A stretch of 15,477 bases of DNA from Caldipriscus sp964426895 (lineage in GTDB: Bacteria > Hydrothermota > Hydrothermia > LBFQ01), in assembly GCA_964426895.1 (NCBI GenBank), contig CAYRSH010000039.1, forward strand, positions 1-15,477, read 5' to 3'. The notes under the pieces were generated by a model that was given only the letters and a program-made list of their open reading frames with translations, was not told the origin of the DNA and ran no database searches. The translations under genes were made by a program, and so were the position numbers. Of the stretch, positions 13,802 to 15,477 are shown piece after piece. Position 1 is the first letter of the stretch. The number at the start of each line of letters is the position of its first letter.

Positions 13802-14317
13802 ATGAAAATAATTGAAGAAAGGGTTGTTTATAAGGGGAAGTTTATGGATTTTGTGGTTTTGAAGTATGAGAAGGGGGGTAAGGTTTATGAGAGGCAACTC
13901 GTTAAACATCCCGGGGCTGTTGTTATAATTCCGGTTATGGATGACGGAAAGGTTATATATGAGAAACAATTTAGGTTTGCGGTGGGCGGATATATATACG
14001 AGTTGCCCGCGGGGACGCTTGAACCGGACGAAGACCCTTTGGAAACCGCAAAAAGGGAATTGATAGAGGAAACGGGATATGAGGCCGGAACTTGGAAAAA
14101 GTTGGCGGAGTTTTACTTGGCACCGGGCTATTCAACGGAGTATATGTATTTGTATTTGGCGAGGGATTTAAAGTTCGTTGGTAGGAAACTTGACGGGGAT
14201 GAGGACATAGAGGTTGTTATATGGACTAAGGAGGAGATAGAGAGGGGTATAAGGGAGGGGATAATAAGGGATGCCAAAACCCTCATAGGTAGCATGTTTT
14301 ATCTTAACAGGCTTTAA
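13802..14317 (+). CDS. Nudix hydrolase, ADP-ribose pyrophosphatase type
   Basis: This enzyme probably hydrolyses ADP-ribose or a related nucleotide sugar to AMP plus sugar phosphate in the cytoplasm. The 171 residues contain a full Nudix box at 71-93 (G-x5-E-x7-REL-x-EETGY), with the metal-binding glutamates in REL..EE. The preceding YIYELPAGTLEP and following AEFYLAPGYSTE are characteristic of the NudF-like ADP-ribose pyrophosphatase subgroup. The frame is open upstream to 13676, but the TAAAATACCCG promoter just before ATG 13802 and the family N-terminus make this the likely start. The TAA stop overlaps the -10 box of dcd. Confidence 0.9.
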   Translation: MKIIEERVVYKGKFMDFVVLKYEKGGKVYERQLVKHPGAVVIIPVMDDGKVIYEKQFRFAVGGYIYELPAGTLEPDEDPLETAKRELIEETGYEAGTWKKLAEFYLAPGYSTEYMYLYLARDLKFVGRKLDGDEDIEVVIWTKEEIERGIREGIIRDAKTLIGSMFYLNRL

Positions 14318-14320
14318 AAT
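14315..14320 (+). promoter_or_regulatory. -10 box of dcd
   Basis: TAAAAT followed by ACCCGCCT and the ATG at 14329. Its first three bases are the TAA stop of the Nudix gene. The 13-base string TTTAAAATACCCG is identical to that before the Nudix gene. Confidence 0.55.
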
Positions 14321-14328
14321 ACCCGCCT

Positions 14329-14880
14329 ATGGTTAAGTCGGATAGGTGGATAGAAAAGATGGCAAAGGAATACGGTATGATCGAACCCTTTGAACCAAGC
14401 CTCGTTAGAAATGGGAAAATATCCTTTGGTTTATCCTCTTATGGCTATGATATAAGGGTGGCGGATGAGTACTATATATTTACCAACGCTTATATGACCG
14501 TCGTGGACCCAAAAAACTTTGACGAAAGGTCGTTTGTATACCATAAGGGGGATTATTGCATAATACCACCAAATTCCTTTTGCCTCGCCAGAAGTGTTGA
14601 ATATTTTAGAATCCCAAGAAATGTTATAGGTATATGTCTTGGAAAATCAACATATGCACGGTGTGGAATAATAGTTAATATTACACCCCTTGAACCGGAA
14701 TGGGAGGGGCATTTAACCATAGAAATATCCAACACAACCCCATTACCCGCAAAGATATACTCCTACGAAGGTATAGCCCAATTGATATTCATAGAATCCG
14801 ATGAGGTTTGCAAGGTTAGTTATGCGGATAGGAAGGGCAAGTATCAAGGGCAAAAAGGTATAAACCTTCCGAGGATATGA
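14329..14880 (+). CDS. dcd: dCTP deaminase
   Basis: Dcd converts dCTP to dUTP and ammonia, feeding dTMP synthesis in the cytoplasm. The 183 residues match the family throughout: LSSYGYDIR near 36-44, GKSTYARCGIIVNITPLEPE near 105-124, WEGHLTIEISNTT with the catalytic-loop Glu near 125-137, and EGIAQLIFIE near 147-156, ending with KGKYQGQKG. The length is close to the usual 180-195. A bifunctional deaminase/dUTPase is not excluded. It overlaps the biotinyl-protein gene by ATGA. Confidence 0.94.
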   Translation: MVKSDRWIEKMAKEYGMIEPFEPSLVRNGKISFGLSSYGYDIRVADEYYIFTNAYMTVVDPKNFDERSFVYHKGDYCIIPPNSFCLARSVEYFRIPRNVIGICLGKSTYARCGIIVNITPLEPEWEGHLTIEISNTTPLPAKIYSYEGIAQLIFIESDEVCKVSYADRKGKYQGQKGINLPRI

Positions 14881-15332
14881 AAAAGTGGGTAATATTAGGT
14901 GAAAAGACTTATGAGGTTGATACATCAAAGGAAAATGTACATTTTGTTGAGTTGGATAGGGATATAAACCTCGCTTTCATAAATGGAAAACCCATTGTTT
15001 TCAGGGTTAAAACTTCTGGGAACTCCGGGGAGATAGAAACCCCTTTAATACACGCCGAATTCAAAACATTTAAATCCCTACCCAAGGATTTCTCTGAGGA
15101 AAAGACCGCCACGGTTCAACAAATAAAATCCCCTATGCCCGCTTTGGTTGTGGAAGTAAATAAAAATGTTGGGGATAGGGTTCAAAAGGGGGAAACGGTT
15201 ATAACAATTGAGGCTATGAAAATGAGAACCCAATTAAAGGCAAAAATTGAAGGTGTTGTTAAACATGTATATGTTTCCAAAGGGGTGAATGTGAGTAAAG
15301 GGCAACTTTTAGCGGTCATAGAAAGGGAGTAA
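14877..15332 (+). CDS. Biotinyl-domain carrier protein of a carboxylase/decarboxylase
   Basis: The C-terminal 75 residues form a biotin/lipoyl attachment domain: KSPMPALVVEVNKNVGD at about 84-100 and EAMKM at 112-116, with Lys115 the expected biotinylation site. This is the carrier of a biotin-dependent acyl-CoA carboxylase, or the gamma subunit of a sodium-pumping decarboxylase. The N-terminal 75 residues are beta-rich and resemble the linker/BT region of such subunits. There is no hydrophobic Pro/Ala linker. Expected partners (carboxyltransferase, biotin carboxylase) are not in the window; instead it follows dcd with a four-base ATGA overlap. It ends four bases before the stop of the convergent gene. 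Confidence 0.87.
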   Translation: MKKWVILGEKTYEVDTSKENVHFVELDRDINLAFINGKPIVFRVKTSGNSGEIETPLIHAEFKTFKSLPKDFSEEKTATVQQIKSPMPALVVEVNKNVGDRVQKGETVITIEAMKMRTQLKAKIEGVVKHVYVSKGVNVSKGQLLAVIERE

Positions 15333-15336
15333 ATGC

Positions 15337-15477
15337 TTAACCCTTACCGTTTATGTGCCTTTCAACTATTTTTATGATTTTTTCAACTTTTTCAAAACCG
15401 CTGTCTATTGCTTTTTTATCTTGCAATTCCCTATAATAACCTCCTAGGTGTAAAATACCGTATGTGCTGTCCAAAAG
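15337..15477 (-). CDS. C-terminal fragment, HEPN-like helical protein
   Basis: A minus frame open from the window edge to a TAA at 15337-15339 gives the last 46 residues of a protein whose start lies to the right. It is helical, with YGILHLGGYYRE near the edge and GFEKVEKIIKIVERH near the end. Similar tails occur in HEPN-type small helical proteins often paired with minimal nucleotidyltransferases, but this is recognition by pattern on a short fragment. No RNase motif (R-x4-6-H) is clearly visible in the part seen. The convergent biotinyl gene ends only four bases away, leaving no room for a terminator. Confidence 0.5.
   Translation of the reverse strand, partial: LLDSTYGILHLGGYYRELQDKKAIDSGFEKVEKIIKIVERHINGKG

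Noticed and set aside
15450..15464. TAAAATACC...ATG resembling the leaderless start signal at the right edge
   Set aside because: It lies within the minus-strand HEPN-like coding frame and nothing recognisable follows it in the few remaining bases.
1..15477. CRISPR arrays, insertion sequences, tRNA and rRNA genes
   Set aside because: No regularly spaced repeats, transposase motifs, terminal inverted repeats, or tRNA/rRNA signatures were seen by eye on either strand.

Overview
The window reads as a compact, AT-rich bacterial scaffold from a metagenome-assembled genome. It has two 100-N scaffold gaps (4152-4251 and 5608-5707), genes that abut or overlap by a few bases, and heavy use of AGG, ATA and AAA/AAG codons as in many thermophiles. 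A lipoprotein esterase and a TolC-like outer-membrane protein point to a two-membrane cell. A tryptophanyl-tRNA synthetase with a four-cysteine cluster like that of Thermotoga also suggests an anaerobic or thermophilic lineage. A WOR-3/Hydrothermae-type candidate phylum would fit, but the sequence alone does not settle taxonomy.

Left part (1-3883): an unrecognised protein leaves the window on the minus strand. Divergent from it is a plus-strand operon with a shortened acyl-CoA dehydrogenase-like protein lacking the catalytic loop, a P1B-4-type metal-exporting ATPase (SPC and HEGTT motifs) and a GAF protein of the free methionine-(R)-sulfoxide reductase type. Together the last two suggest metal and oxidative-stress defence.

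Middle part (3884-5953): a gene-free stretch of about 270 bases before the first gap has an extended -10 promoter, a long-range closing stem and several internal hairpins, so it may encode a structured RNA. After the gap come a free-standing ACT-domain pair like the regulatory half of aspartokinase, a small membrane protein, and two tandem Uma2-type nuclease genes split by the second gap.

Centre (5950-8574, minus strand): trpS, a ZIP metal transporter and queE overlap each other as an operon. Divergent from trpS is a plus-strand run of esterase lipoprotein, an isolated nuoC, a HEAT-repeat protein and a polysaccharide/lipid flippase-like protein.

Right part (12469-15477): a TolC-like protein (minus) faces a Nudix ADP-ribose pyrophosphatase-like gene, then dcd and a biotinyl carrier protein. 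A HEPN-like C-terminal fragment enters on the minus strand at the right edge.

The clearest unifying signal is regulatory. Eight separate coding starts are preceded by a TATAAT/TAAAAT-type -10 box ending only 6-10 bases before the start codon, which implies leaderless or nearly leaderless transcripts. Operon-internal genes instead start by overlap. This signal also decides several start codons.
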